This document shows positions 23,003-35,100 of a stretch of 64,000 bases of DNA, piece by piece. The notes under the pieces are model-generated. The model ran no database searches, was not told the DNA's origin, and saw only the letters and a program-made list of their open reading frames with translations. A program made the position numbers and the translations under genes. The DNA is taken from positions 722,357,622 through 722,421,621 of the forward strand of contig CM022298.1 in assembly GCA_011799875.1 (NCBI GenBank). The letters are read 5' to 3'. Origin of the DNA: Thinopyrum elongatum (Eukaryota; Streptophyta; Magnoliopsida; Poales; Poaceae). How positions within the stretch are numbered: position 1 is the first letter of the stretch; each line of letters opens with the position of its first letter.

Positions 23003-26000
23003 TTATGACGAACTCTTTATTACCTCCATAACCGAGAAATATTTCCTTAGTCCTTTAAGGATAATTTTGACCGCTGTCCAGTGATCTACTCCTGGATCAC
23101 TATTGTACCCCCCTGCCAAACTCATGGCAAGGTACACAATAGGTCTGGTATACAGCATGACATACTTTATAGAACCTATGGCTAAGGCATAGGGAATGAC
23201 TTTCATTCTCTCTCTATCTTCTGCCGTGGTCGGGTTTTGAGTCTTACTCAACTTCATACCTTACAACTCAGGCAAGAACTTCTTCTTTGACTGATCCATT
23301 TTGAACTCCTTCAAAATCTTATCAAGGTATGTACTCATCGAAAGTCTTATCAAGCATCTTGATCTATCTCTATAGATCTTGATGCCCAATATGTAAGTAG
23401 CTTCACCGAGGTCTTACTTTGAAAAACTCCTTTCAAACACTCCTTTATGCTTTCTAGAAAATTCTACATCATTTCTGATCAACAATATGTCATTCACATA
23501 TACTTATCAGAAAGGCTGTAGTGCTCCCACTCACTTTCTTGTAAATACAGGCTTCACCGCAAGTCTGTATAAAACTATGTGCTTTGATCAACTCATTAAA
23601 GCGTATATTCCAACTCCGAGATGCCTGCACCAGTCCATAGATGGATCGCTGGAGCTTGCACACTTTGTTAGCACTTTTAGGATTGACAAAACCTTCTGGT
23701 TGCATCATATACAACTCTTCTTTAATAAATCAATTAAAGAAATGCAGTTTTGACATCCATTTGCCAGATTTCAAAAAATGCGGCAATTGCTAACATGATT
23801 CGGACAGACTTAAGCATCGATACGAGTGAGAAAATCTTATTGTAGTCAACACCTTGAACTTGTCGAAAACCTTTTGCGACAATTCGAGCTTTGTAGATAG
23901 TAACACTACTATCAGCGTCCGTCTTCCTCTTGAAGATCCATTTATTCTCAATGGCTTCCGATCATCGGGCAAGTCCACCAAAGTCCACACTTTGTTCTTA
24001 TATCTGGATCCTATCTCAGATTTCATGGCCTCAAGCCATCTGTCGGACTCTGGGCTCATCACAGCTTCTTCATAGTTCGTAGGTTTGTCATGGTCTAGTA
24101 ATATTACTTCCAGAACAGGATTACCGTACTACTCTGGTGCGGAACGTGCTCTGGTTGACCTACGAGGTTCGGTAGTAACTTGATCTGAAGTTTCATGATC
24201 ATTATCATTAGCTTCCTCTCTAGTTGGTGTAGGCATCACGGGAATGGTTTTCTGTGATGAGCTACTTACCAATTCGAGAGAAGGTACAATTACCTCATCA
24301 AGTTCTACTTTCCTCCCACTCACTTCTTTCGAGAGAAACTCCTTCTCTAGAAAGGATCCATTCTTAGCAACAAAGATCTTGCCTTCGGATCTGTGATAGA
24401 AGGTGTACCCAACAATTCATTTTGGGTATCCTATGAAGACGCACTTCTCCGATTTGGGTTCGAGCTTATCAGGCTGAAGCTTTTTCACATAAGAATCGCA
24501 ACTCCAAACTTTAAGGAACGACAGCTTAGGTTTCTTGCCAAACCACAGTTCATACGGTGTCGTCTCAACGGATTTAGATGGTGCCCTATTTAACATGAAT
24601 GCAGCTGTCTCTAATGCATAACCCCAAAATGATAGTGGTAAATCGGTAAGAGACATCATAGATCGCACCATATCTAATAAAGAACGGTTACGACATTCGG
24701 ACACACCATTACGCTATGGTGTTCCAGGTGGCGTGAGTTGTGAAACTATTCCACATTGTTTTAAATGAAGGCCAAACTCGTAACTCAAATATTCGCCTCC
24801 GCGATCATATCGAAGAAACTTTATTTTCTTGTTATGATGATTCTCCACTTCACTCTGAAATTCTTTAAACTTTTCAAATGTTTCAGACTTGTGTTTCATT
24901 AAGTAGATATACCCATATCTGCTCAAATCATCTATGAAGGTTAGAAAATAATGATACCCGCCGCGAGCCTCAACACTCATCGGACCACATACATCGGTAT
25001 ATATTATTTCCAATAAGTCTGTAGCTCACTCCATTGTTCCGGAGAACGGAGTCTTAGTCATCTTGCCCATGAGGCATGGTTCGCAAGCATGAAATGATTC
25101 ATAATCAAGTGATTCCAAAAGTCCATCCGCATGGAGTTTCTTCATGCGCTTTACACCAATATGACCTAAACGGGAGTGCCACAAATATGTTGCACTATCA
25201 TTATCAACTTTGCATCTTTTGGCATCAATATTATGAATATGTGTATCACCACGATCGAGATTCAACAAAAATAGACCACTCTTCAAGGGTGCATGACCAT
25301 TAACAACCATTATTCTCTGATTTAAATGAATAACCATCTCGCATCAAACAAGATCCAGATATAATGTTCATGCTTAACGCTGGCACCAAATAACAATTAT
25401 TCAGGTCTAAAACTAATCCCGAAGGTAGATGTAGAGGTAGCGTGCCGACGGTGATCACATCGACCTTGGAACCATTCCTGACGCGCATCGTCACCTCGTC
25501 CTTAGCCAATCTTCGTTTGATCCGTAGCCCCTGATTCGAGTTGCAAATATGAGCAACATAACCAGTATCAAATACCCAGGCGCTACTACGAGCATTAGTA
25601 AGGTACACATCAATAACATGTATATCAAATATACCTTTGTTCACTTTGCCATCCTTCTTATCCGCCAAATACTTGGGGTAGTTCCACTTCCAGTGACCAT
25701 TTCCTTTGTAGTAGAAGCACTCAGTTTCAGGCTTGTGTCCAGCTTTGGGTTTCTTCATGGGAGTGGCAACTTGCTTGCCATTCTTCTTGAAGTTCCCTTT
25801 CTTTCCCTTGCCCTTTTTCTTGAAACTAGTGGTCTTGTTAACCATCAACACTTGATGCTATTTCTTGATTTCTACCTTCGCCGATTTCAGCATCGCGAAG
25901 AGCTTGGAAATCATTTTCGTCATCCCTTGCATATTATAGTTCATCACGAAGTTCTAGTAACTTGGTGATAGTGACTAGAGAACTCTGTCAATCACTATCT

Positions 26001-26190
26001 TATTTGGAAGATTAACTCCCACTTGATTCAATCGATTGTAGTACCCAGACATTCTGAGCACATGCTCACTAGCTGAGCTATTCTCCTCCATCTTGTAGGC
26101 AAAGTACTTGTTAGAGGTATCATACGTCTTAACACGGGCATGAGTCTGAAATATCATTTTCAGCCTCTTGGAACATCTCATATGCTCCAT
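23003..26190 (-). pseudogene. Angela-like gag-pol remnant, multiple stops and frameshifts
   Basis: Pieces in several frames read in polyprotein order on the minus strand. They are: gag (26190-25975, HVLRMSGYYNRL), gag zinc knuckle (within 25851-25300, CFYYKGNGHWKWNYPKY, last Cys lost), protease and pre-integrase (25337-25026, LWHSRLGHIGV), integrase core (25013-24417, TDVCGP..DRGGEY..WGYALETAAF), a linker (24323-24129), reverse transcriptase (24062-23490) and its end (23257-23003). The catalytic YVDD is changed to YVND at 23489-23500. In working relatives this is one polyprotein of about 1300 residues that makes virus-like particles, copies the RNA and integrates it. This copy cannot do so. 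Confidence 0.85.
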
Positions 26191-26199
26191 GGCGTTGAA

Positions 26200-27697
26200 A
26201 ACATTTTTGAAGTCCTGGTTCTAAGCCGTAAAGCATGGTGCACTAAACTATCAAGTAGTCATCATACCGAGCTTGCAAAACGTTCATAACGTCTGCATCT
26301 GCTCCTGCAACAGGTTCGTCACCTAGTGGTGCATCAAGGACATAATTCTTCCGTGCAGCAATGAGGATAATCCTCAGATCACGGACCTAGTCCGCATCAT
26401 TGCAACTATCATCTTTCAACTTAGTTTTCTCTAGGAACATATCAAAAATAAAACAGGGGAGCTATACGCGAGCTATTGATCTACAACATAGATATGCAAA
26501 TACTATCAGGACTAAGTTCATGATAAATTAAGTTCAATTAATCAAATTACTTAAGAACTCCCACTTAGATAGACATCCCTCAAGTCATCTAAATGATCAC
26601 GTGATCCAAATCAACTAAACCATGTCCGATCATCACGTGAGATGGAGTAGTCTTCAATGGTGAACATCTCTATGTTGATCATATCTACTATATGATTCAC
26701 GTTCGACCTTTCGGTCTCCAGTGTTCCGAGGCCATGTCTGTACATGCTAGGCTCGTCAAGTTTAACCCGAGTATTCTGCATGTGCAAAACTGTCTTGCAC
26801 CCGTTGTATGTGAACGTAGAGCTTATCACACCCGATCATCACGTGGTGTCTCAGCACAACGAACTGTCGCAACGGTGCATACTCAGGGAGAACACTTATA
26901 CCTTGAAATTTTAGTTAAGGGATCATCTTATAATGCTACCGCCGTACTAAGCAAAATAAGATGCACAAAAGATAAACATCACATGCAATCAAAATATGTG
27001 ACATGATATGGCCATCATCATCTTGTGCCTTTGATCTCCATCTCCAAAGCACCGTCATGATCTCCATCGTCACCGGCTTGACACTTTGATCTCCATCGTA
27101 GCATCGTGGTCGTCTCGCCAACTATTGCTTCTACAACTATCGCTAACGCATAGTGATAAAGTAAAGCAATTACATGGCGATTGCAATTCATACAATAAAG
27201 CGACAACCATAAGACTCCTGCCAGTTGCCGATAACTTTTACAAAACATGATCATCTCATACAATAACATGTATCACATCATGTCTTGACCATATCACATC
27301 ACAACATGCCCTGCGAAAACAAGTTAGACGTCCTCTACTTTGTTGTTGCAAGTTTTATGTGGCTGCTACGGGCTTCTAGTAAGAACCGTTCTTACCTACG
27401 CATCAAAACCACAACGATGTTTCGTCAAGTTTGCTGTTTTAACCTTCAACAAGGACCGACCGTAGTCAAATTCGATTCAACTAAAGTTGGAGAAACAGAC
27501 ACCAGCCAGCCACCTTTATGCAAAACAAGTTGCATGTCTGTCGATGGAAACCGGTCTCATGAACGCGGTCATGTAAGGTTGGTCCAGGCCGCTTCATCCA
27601 ATGATACCGCCGAATCAAAATAAGATGTTGGTGGTAAGCAGTATGACTATCATTGCCCACAACTCTTTGTGTTCTACTCATGCATATCATCTATTCA
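26200..27697. other. Angela 5' leader and gag N-terminal remnant
   Basis: Between the PBS and the recognisable gag piece. No intact ORF. Long non-coding leaders are normal in the BARE/Angela group. Confidence 0.55.
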
Positions 27698-27701
27698 TAA
27701 A

Positions 27702-27717
27702 CCTGGCTCGGATGCCA
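27702..27717 (-). promoter_or_regulatory. Angela primer binding site (initiator tRNA-Met type)
   Basis: On the minus strand tggcatccgagccagg lies one base inside the 5' LTR end. The canonical plant initiator-Met site is tggtatcagagc, so there are two differences in the first twelve bases, consistent with decay. Confidence 0.75.
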
Positions 27718-27718
27718 C

Positions 27719-29388
27719 TGTTGGGTAACGTAGCATGTAATTTCAAAAAAAAATCTACGCTCACGCAAGATCTATCTAGGAGATGCATAGCAACAAGAGG
27801 GGGAGAGCGTGTCCACGTACCCTCGTAGACCGAAAGCGGAAGCGTTAGCTTAACGCGGTTGATGTAGTCGAACGTCTTCTCGATCCAACCGATCAAGCAC
27901 CAAACGTACGGCACCTCCGAGTTCTACACACGTTCAGCTCGATGACGTCCCTCAAACTCTTGATCCAGCAAAGTGTCGAGGGAGAGTTTCGTCAGCACGA
28001 CGGCGTGGTGACGGTGATGGTGAAGTGATCCGCGCAGGGCTTCGCCTAAACACTACGACAATATGACCGGAGGAGTAAACGGTGGAGGGGGGCACCTCCC
28101 ACGGCTAAGAACAATTGATGTGTCCTTGAGGTGCCCCCCCGCCCCCGTATATAAAGGAGGGAGAGGGGAGGAGGCCGGCCTAGGGGCGCCCCAAGTGGGA
28201 GGAGTCCCACTTGGGCTCCTAGTCCAATTCGCCCCCCCTTCCTTCCTTTTATCGGAGGGGGAAAGGGGGAAGGAGAGGGAGAAGGAGAAGGAAAGGGGGG
28301 CCGCGCCCCCTCCCCTATGGCCCATATCTTCCCCCGGGGGGTTCCGGTAACCCCCCCGGTACTCCGATACGTACCCGATACATTCCGAAACACTTCCGGT
28401 GTCCGAATACTATCTTCCAATATATCAATCTTTACCTCTCGACCATTTCGAGACTCCTCATCATGTCCGTGATCACATCCGGGACTCTGAACAATCTTCG
28501 GTCACCAAAACACATAACTCATAATACAAATCGTCATCGAACATTAAGCGTGCGGACCCTACGGGTTCGAGAACTATGTAGACATGACCGAGACACATCT
28601 CCGGTCAATAACCAACAGCGGAACCTGGATGCTCATATTGGTTCCTACATATTCTATGAAGATCTTTATCGGTCAAACCGCAATGACAACATACGTTATT
28701 CCCTTTGTCATCGGTATGTTACTTGCCCGAGATTCGATTGTTGGTATCTTCATACCTAGTTCAATCTCGTTACCGGCAAGTCTCTTTACTCGTTTCATAA
28801 TACATCATCCTGCAACTAACTCATTAGTCACATTGCTTGCAAGGCTTATCATGATGTGTATTACCGAGAGGGCCCAGAGATACCTCTCCAATACTCGGAG
28901 TGACAAATCCTAATCTCGATCTATGCCAACCCAACAAACACCTTCGGAAATACCTGTAGAGCATCTTCATGATCAGCCAGTTACGTTCTGACGTTTGATA
29001 GCACACAAGGCATTCCTTTGGTATTCGGGTGTTGCATAATCTCATAGTCAAAGGTATATGTATAAGTCATGAAGAAAGCAATAGCAATAAAACTTAACGA
29101 TCATTATGCTAAGCTAACAGATGGGACTTGTCCATCACATCATTCTCCTAATGATGTGATCCCGTTCATCAAATGACAACACATGTATATGGTTAGGAAA
29201 CTTAACCATCTTTGATTAATGAGCTAGTCTAGTAGAGGCATACTAGGGACACTATGTTTTGTCTATGTATTCACACATGTATCAAGTTTCCGGTTAATAC
29301 AATTCTAGCTTGAATAATAAACATTTATCATGATATAAGAAAATATAAAATAACAACTTTATTATTGCCTTAGGGCATATTTCCTTCA
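27719..29388 (-). mobile_element. Angela-like 5' LTR
   Basis: Ends TG..CA. Contains a TATA-like box at 28147-28155 on the minus strand (tttatatac, in cctcctttatatacgggg), at the position expected for the BARE/Angela core promoter. The 3' LTR copy has this box changed to tttatacac. Confidence 0.9.
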
Positions 29389-29739
29389 GCGGCCTGCCAG
29401 GGGGCCCACAAGGACGGGGAGCGCGCCCAGGGGGTAGGGTGCTCCCTCCACCCTTGTGGATGGCAGGTGGCCCCCCTCTGGTACTTTCTTCACCCAATAT
29501 TTTGTATATATTCCAAAAATATTCTCCGTGAAGTTTCAGGACTTTTGGAGTTGTGCAGAATAGGTCTCTAATATTTGCTCCTTTTCCAGTCCAGAATTCC
29601 AGCTGCCGGCATTCTCCCTCTTCATGTAAACCTTATAAAATAAGAGAGAAAAGGCGTAAGTATTGTGATATAATGTGTAATAACAGCCCATAATACAATA
29701 AATATCAATATAAAAGCATGATGCGAAATGGACGTATCA
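29389..29739 (-). mobile_element. E1 3' LTR, second part
   Basis: Aligns with 38163-38504 of the 5' LTR and ends gacgtatca at 29739. It contains the LTR TATA-like stretch and the GC hairpin (arms 29406-29413 and 29452-29459). Confidence 0.92.
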
Positions 29740-29740
29740 A

Positions 29741-29753
29741 CTCCCCCAAGCTT
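29741..29753 (-). promoter_or_regulatory. E1 polypurine tract
   Basis: The minus-strand text aagcttgggggag ends one base before the 3' LTR start (TGATACGTC, 29739). This primes plus-strand DNA synthesis. Identical 13-mers occur inside the element at 31249-31261 and 36431-36443. Confidence 0.85.
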
Positions 29754-31248
29754 AGACCTCGCTTGTCCTCAAGCGAAAGCCGAAATTGAAAAATATGTCC
29801 ACATGTCTAGAGATAGAGGTGTCGATAAAATAAAATACCGACATGAGGGCATCATGATCATCTTTAGAACAACAACATATATTTTCGTATAATTTCTTAT
29901 GCTCAAGTAACAATTCGTTCACAAGGTAAAGCATGAATCAGAAACTTCATTGAAAACTAACAAACTATGATCCCAGTCATTGAAGCAATTGCAATTTATC
30001 ATAACATCGGAAAGAGTCAATTCAAGAGCTTTTAAGCAAGTCCACATACTCAACTATCATTTAACCTTTCACAATTGCTAACACTCACGCGATACTTATG
30101 GGTTCAAAGTTTCAATCGGACACAGAGAAAGGTAGGGGCTTATAGTTTCGCCTCCCAATCTTTTACCTCAAGGGTAATGTCAATAGTAATACTTATGATA
30201 ACCTACATCCGAGTGGATATATATATCCGGATCTCTCCAACACACAGTGCTTTCCAAAGGAAAAAGTGTAAAAAGGAAAGGTGAAGATCACCATGACTCT
30301 TATATAAGGGTAGAAGATAAAAGTAAAAGATAGGCCCTTCGTAGAGGGAAGCAGAGGTTGTCATGCGCTTTTATGGTTGGATGCACAAAATCTTAATGCA
30401 AAAGAATGTCACTTTATATTGCCGCTTGTGATAAAGACCTTTATTATGCAGTCCGTTGCTTTTATTTCTTCCATATCACAAGTTCGTATAAATTTTATTT
30501 TCTTCACACCAATAGATCATACGTATTTAGAGAGCAATTTTTATTGCTTGCACCAATGACAACTTACTTGAAGGATCTTACTCAATCCATATGTAGGTAT
30601 GGTGGACTCTCATGGCAAAATTGGGTTAAGGGATGTTTAGAAGCACAAGTAGTATCTCTACTTGGTGCAAAGAATTTGGCTAGCATGAGAGGGAAAGGCA
30701 AGCTCAACATGTTGGATGATCCATGACAATATAACTTCTATTTGGGTATAAGCAAACATAACTCATTATGTTGTCTTCCTTGTCCAACATCAACTTTTTA
30801 GCATGTCATATTTTAATGAGTGCTCACAATTACAAAAGATGTCCAAGATAGTATATTTATATGTGAAGCCTCTCTTTCTTTATTACTTCCTATTAATTGC
30901 AACAATGACCAAAACTATGTTTGTCAACTCTCAACAACTTTTATTCATCATACTCTTTATATGTGAAGTCATTACTTTCCATAAGATCAATTTATGATCT
31001 TTTTTTTTCTTTTTTTTTCTTTTATTTAATTCCGTCAAGATCATAGCAAGAAAGCATAGCCCTCAACTCAAAACTACTCTTTATTATATATAACTCACGG
31101 ACTCAATTACATAGATAGGGATCAAAACAAAACTCAAAGCTAGATCATACTAAAAACTTTATTTTACTAGATCAAGATATAACCAAAAGGATCGAACTAA
31201 GAAAAATGATAAAGGTAAAAGTGTGATGGTGATACGATACCAGGGCAC
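29754..31248. other. E1 3' non-coding region
   Basis: About 1.5 kb between the last ORF and the polypurine tract, AT-rich, with only short chance ORFs. Athila-type elements commonly carry such long non-coding tails. Confidence 0.6.
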
Positions 31249-31261
31249 CTCCCCCAAGCTT
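31249..31261 (-). other. Internal copy of the E1 polypurine tract (site 2)
   Basis: ctcccccaagctt, identical to the real tract at 29741-29753. It lies just after the stop of the coiled-coil ORF (31297). Confidence 0.6.
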
Positions 31262-31296
31262 GGCAGTTGCCAAGGGGAGTGCCCATACCCATGTAT

Positions 31297-31818
31297 TTAT
31301 GTCTCTTTCTTCGGGGGTGGTGATGATGGAGTTGTTGATGTAGTAGGCTTGTCGTCCATCTTCCAGGGCATAGGCTCACCATCATATAAGGATGAACGAG
31401 TCTCCGGGATCCTCAAATCTGCAGCCAAACTCATCCTCTTGAATCTATATTCATACTCACAGTTTTGGTTTTGCAGGTCATAGATCTGGGCTTGGAGATG
31501 CTCGATTTTGTCATGAAGGTTGAAGATGGCCTCCCCAATGCTCTTGGCATCTAGCTTGTGATTGTTGGTGAACTCTGCGATCATCATGTGATTGGTGTTG
31601 AGTCCATGTTCCACCATCCCTTGGCACTTGAAAACTTGCTGCTCCATTGCTTCGAGTCTTGTCTCCACGCTTTCGGTCTTCTTCGGCCCCTCAACATCAC
31701 GGATGTGCAGCACCCTCTCACGCATCTTAATGGTTTGAGGGTGTTGCAGCACCTCCGCGAGGTAAGGGTTGATGACCTTCTCGAAAAACTTGTCCTTGGG
31801 GGCGCTTGGAGACGTCAT
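31297..31818 (-). CDS. E1 post-pol ORF, coiled-coil protein of unknown function
   Basis: A 173-codon ORF starting MTSPSAPKDKFFEKVINPYL. The central part (residues ~55-130: VETRLEAMEQQVFKCQGM .. AIFNLHDKIEHLQAQIYDLQ) has strong heptad character and probably forms a coiled coil. The C-terminus is Pro/Ser/Thr-rich (TTSTTPSSPPPKKET). No signal peptide or membrane segment is seen, so it is not an envelope protein. It lies where Athila elements carry an extra 3' ORF. No premature stop. It is preceded on the same strand by an LTR-like TATA and hairpin module (31974-32100), which may drive it. I do not recognise a domain; a role in the particle or in partner binding is only a guess. Confidence 0.6.
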   Translation of the reverse strand: MTSPSAPKDKFFEKVINPYLAEVLQHPQTIKMRERVLHIRDVEGPKKTESVETRLEAMEQQVFKCQGMVEHGLNTNHMMIAEFTNNHKLDAKSIGEAIFNLHDKIEHLQAQIYDLQNQNCEYEYRFKRMSLAADLRIPETRSSLYDGEPMPWKMDDKPTTSTTPSSPPPKKET

Positions 31819-31973
31819 GGTGATCTAGATCTGTCAGAAAAATAGCTCGAAACAAAAACAGGAGATATTGTCGTGGTACGGTGGTCAAAACCTTCGGGAG
31901 ATTATATAATGAAGTTTACTGACCAAAAGAAGTATTGTGCAATAAAACACAGTCCGGAGGGCACACAAGGTGG

Positions 31974-32120
31974 CCACAAGGTCGGGGGGCGCGCCCAGGG
32001 GGGTAGGGCACGCCCTCCACCCTTGTGGTGGCCTCGTGTCTCTTTCGGACTACTTTTAATTTTCCTAATTTTTTAAATAATCCAAAATGGAGAAAAATTG
32101 CCATTAGAACAGTTTTGGAG
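31974..32120 (-). promoter_or_regulatory. LTR-like TATA plus GC-hairpin module upstream of the E1 3' ORF
   Basis: Read on the minus strand, the order is: a gactccaaaac block, tatttaaaaaattagg (TATA-like, about 32065-32085), then the GC-rich hairpin (arms 32021-32028 and 31974-31981, inner ggagggcgtgccc / gggcgcgcccccc). The same blocks in the same order occur in the E1 LTR (about 38300 to 38178: ctccaaaag, tatataaaaaatattaggg, hairpin). It sits between the pol stop (32146) and the ORF at 31818. Confidence 0.6.
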
Positions 32121-32145
32121 TCGGTTTACTTATCGTACCACATAC

Positions 32146-35100
32146 CTATTCCTTTTCGGAGTCTGAAACGTTCTGGAAAGTGTCCCTTATGTACTCCTCC
32201 GGTGTTACGGTGTCAATTATGCTGGTCTCAACATTTATGGGAGTACCTGAGATATAATGTTTGATTCTTTGACCGTTTACCACCTTCGGATTTGTGCCTT
32301 CGGCGTTGTTGATCTTGATGGCACCGGAATGATAGACCTCCTCGATAATGTAAGGACCTTCCCATTTAGAGAGAAGTTTTCCTGCAAAAAATCTTAAACG
32401 AGAGTTGTTTAGAAAAACATGATCACCTACATTAAACTCACGCTTTTGTATCCTCTTGTCATGCCATCTTTTAACTTTTTCTTTAAACAACTTGGCATTC
32501 TCATAGGCTTGGGTTCTCCATTCATCAAGGGAGCTAATGTCAAATAACCTCTTCTCACCGGCAAGTTTGAAATCATAATTGAGCTCTTTAATAGCCCAAT
32601 ATGCCTTATGTTCTAGTTCAAGAGGTAAGTGACAAGCTTTTCCATAAACCATTTTATATGGAGACATACCCATAGGGTTCTTATAAGCAGCTCTATAAGC
32701 CCATAATGCATCATCAAGTTTCTTAGACCAATTCTTTCTAGATCTATTAACAGTCTTTTGCAAAATCAATTTAATCTCTCTATTGCTCAATTCTACTTGA
32801 CCACTAGACTGAGGATGATATGGAGATGCAATTCTATGGTTGACATCATATTTAGCAAGCATTTTACGGAAAGCACCATGAATAAAATGTGAACCACCAT
32901 CAGTCATTAAATATCTAGGGACCCCAAACCTCGGAAAAATAACTTCTTTAAGCATCTTAATAGAAGTGTTATGATCAGCACTACTAGTTGGAATAGCTTC
33001 TACCCACTTAGTAACGTAATCAACATCAACTAAAATATGTGTATACCCATTAGAGGAAGGAAAAGGTCCCATATAATCAAAGCCCCAAACATCAAATGGT
33101 TTAATAACAAGTGAATAATTCATAGGCATTTCCCGACGTCTACTAATATTGCCAATTCTTTGGCATTCATCACAAGACAAGACAAACTTATGAGCATCCT
33201 TGAAGAGAGTAGGCCAATAAAAACCAGATTGCAATACCTTGTGTGCAGTTCTATCTCCAGCGTGGTGTCCTCCGTAAGACTCGGAGTGGCACTTGCATAG
33301 GATCTGTTCCTGTTCATGCTCAGGTACACAACGTCTAATAACACCATCTACTCCTTCTTTATAAAGGTGTGGGTCATCCCAAAAGTAATGTCTTAAATCA
33401 TAGAAAAACTTTTTCTTTTGCTGGTATGTGAAACTAGGTGGTATAAATTTAGCAACAATGTAATTAGCATAATCAGCATACCATGGAGTATTACTAGAAG
33501 CATTTATGACAGCTAATTGTTCATCAGGAAAACTATCATCAATAGGTAGTGGGTCATCAAGAACATTTTCTAACCTAGACAAGTTATCAGCAGCGGGGTT
33601 CTCAGCTCCCTTTCTATCAATAATATGCAAATCAAATTCTTGTAACAAGAGAACCCATCTAATAAGTCTAGGTTTAGCATCTTTCTTTTTCATAAGATAT
33701 TTAATAGCAGCATGATCAGTGTGAACAGTTACTTTGGAATCAACAATATACGATTTGAACTTATCACAAGCAAATACAACTGCTAAAAATTCTTTTTCAG
33801 TAGTAGCATAATTTCTCTGGGCACTGTCTAGAGTTTTACTAGCATAATGAATAACATTCAATTTCTTATCAACTCTTTGTCCTAGAAAAGCACTAACAGT
33901 AGAATCACTAGCATCACTCATAATTTCAAAGGGTAAATTCTAATCGGGTGGCTGAACAATAGGTGCAGAAACCAAGGCTTTCTTAAGTATTTCAAATGCT
34001 TCTACACAATCATCATCAAAAACAAAAGGAACATCTTTTTGCAATAGATTAGTGAGAGGCCAAGAAATTTTAGAGAAGTCTTTAATAAACCTCCTATAGA
34101 AACCAGCATGACCAAGGAAACTTCTTATACCTTTGATATCTTTAGGACACGACATCTTTTCAATAGCATCTACTTTGGCTTTATCAACTTCAATACCTCT
34201 TTCAGAAATTTTATGCCCCAAGACAATACCTTCATTAACCATAAAGTGGCATTTCTCCCAATTCAAGACAAGATTAGTTTCTTCACATCTCTGCAAAACT
34301 CAATCAAGGTTGCTTAAGCAATCATCAAAAGAAGTTCCATAAATGGAGAAATCATCCATGAAAACCTTAACAATCTTTTCACAAAAATCAGAGAATATAG
34401 CAGTCATACATCTTTGAAAGGTAACAGGTGCATTGCATAAACCAAAAGGCATACGTCTATAAGCAAAGGTACCGAAAGGGCAAGTAAAAGTGGTATTCTC
34501 CTGATCATCTTTTGACACAGGTATTTGAGAAAAACCAGAATAACCATCTAGAAAGCAAAAATGTGTGTGTTTGGATAATATTTCTAGCATTTGATCAATA
34601 AAAGGTAGAGGGTAATGATCTTTTCTAGTAGCTTTATTCAATTTGCGAAAATCAATTACCATTCTATAACCTGTAACAATTCTTTGTGGAATCAATTCAT
34701 TCTTATCATTAGGAACAACAGTAATACCTCCCTTCTTAGGGACATAATGAACATGACTTACCCATTTACTATCAGCAATAGGAAAAATTATACCTGCCTC
34801 CAGAAGCTTTAATATTTCATTTCTTACCACTTCTTTCATCTTAGGATTTAACCATCGTTGGTGATCAACAACTGGTTTAGCATCATGCTCCAAATTAATT
34901 TTGTGCTGACATAGAGTGGGACTAATGCCCTTAAGATCGTCAGGAGTATATCCAATAGCGGCATGGTGATTCTTCAGAGTTTTCAATAATTTCTTTTCTT
35001 CATGCTCTGAAAGGTTAGCACTAATAATAACAGGATATATCTTCTTTTCATCGAGATAAGCATATTTCAAAGTATCAGGTAATTGTTTAAGCTCAAACAT

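Larger units (their letters stand above)
20939..29388 (-). mobile_element. Angela/BARE-1-like Copia retrotransposon inside the E1 3' LTR
   Basis: A minus-oriented element with 3' LTR 20939-22618 (1680 bases), 5' LTR 27719-29388 (1670 bases), and an initiator-tRNA-Met-type PBS beside the 5' LTR. A purine tract (minus: agtgggagact) lies at the 3' LTR border, at about 22619-22629. LTR ends are TGTTGGGTAACG..TTCCTTCA on the + strand, i.e. TGAAGGAAATATGCCC at the element start, the typical Angela/BARE start. The flanking five bases tgggc (20934-20938) and gcggc (29389-29393) match in only three positions, so the target duplication is imperfect. The internal gag-pol is heavily decayed. Confidence 0.88.
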
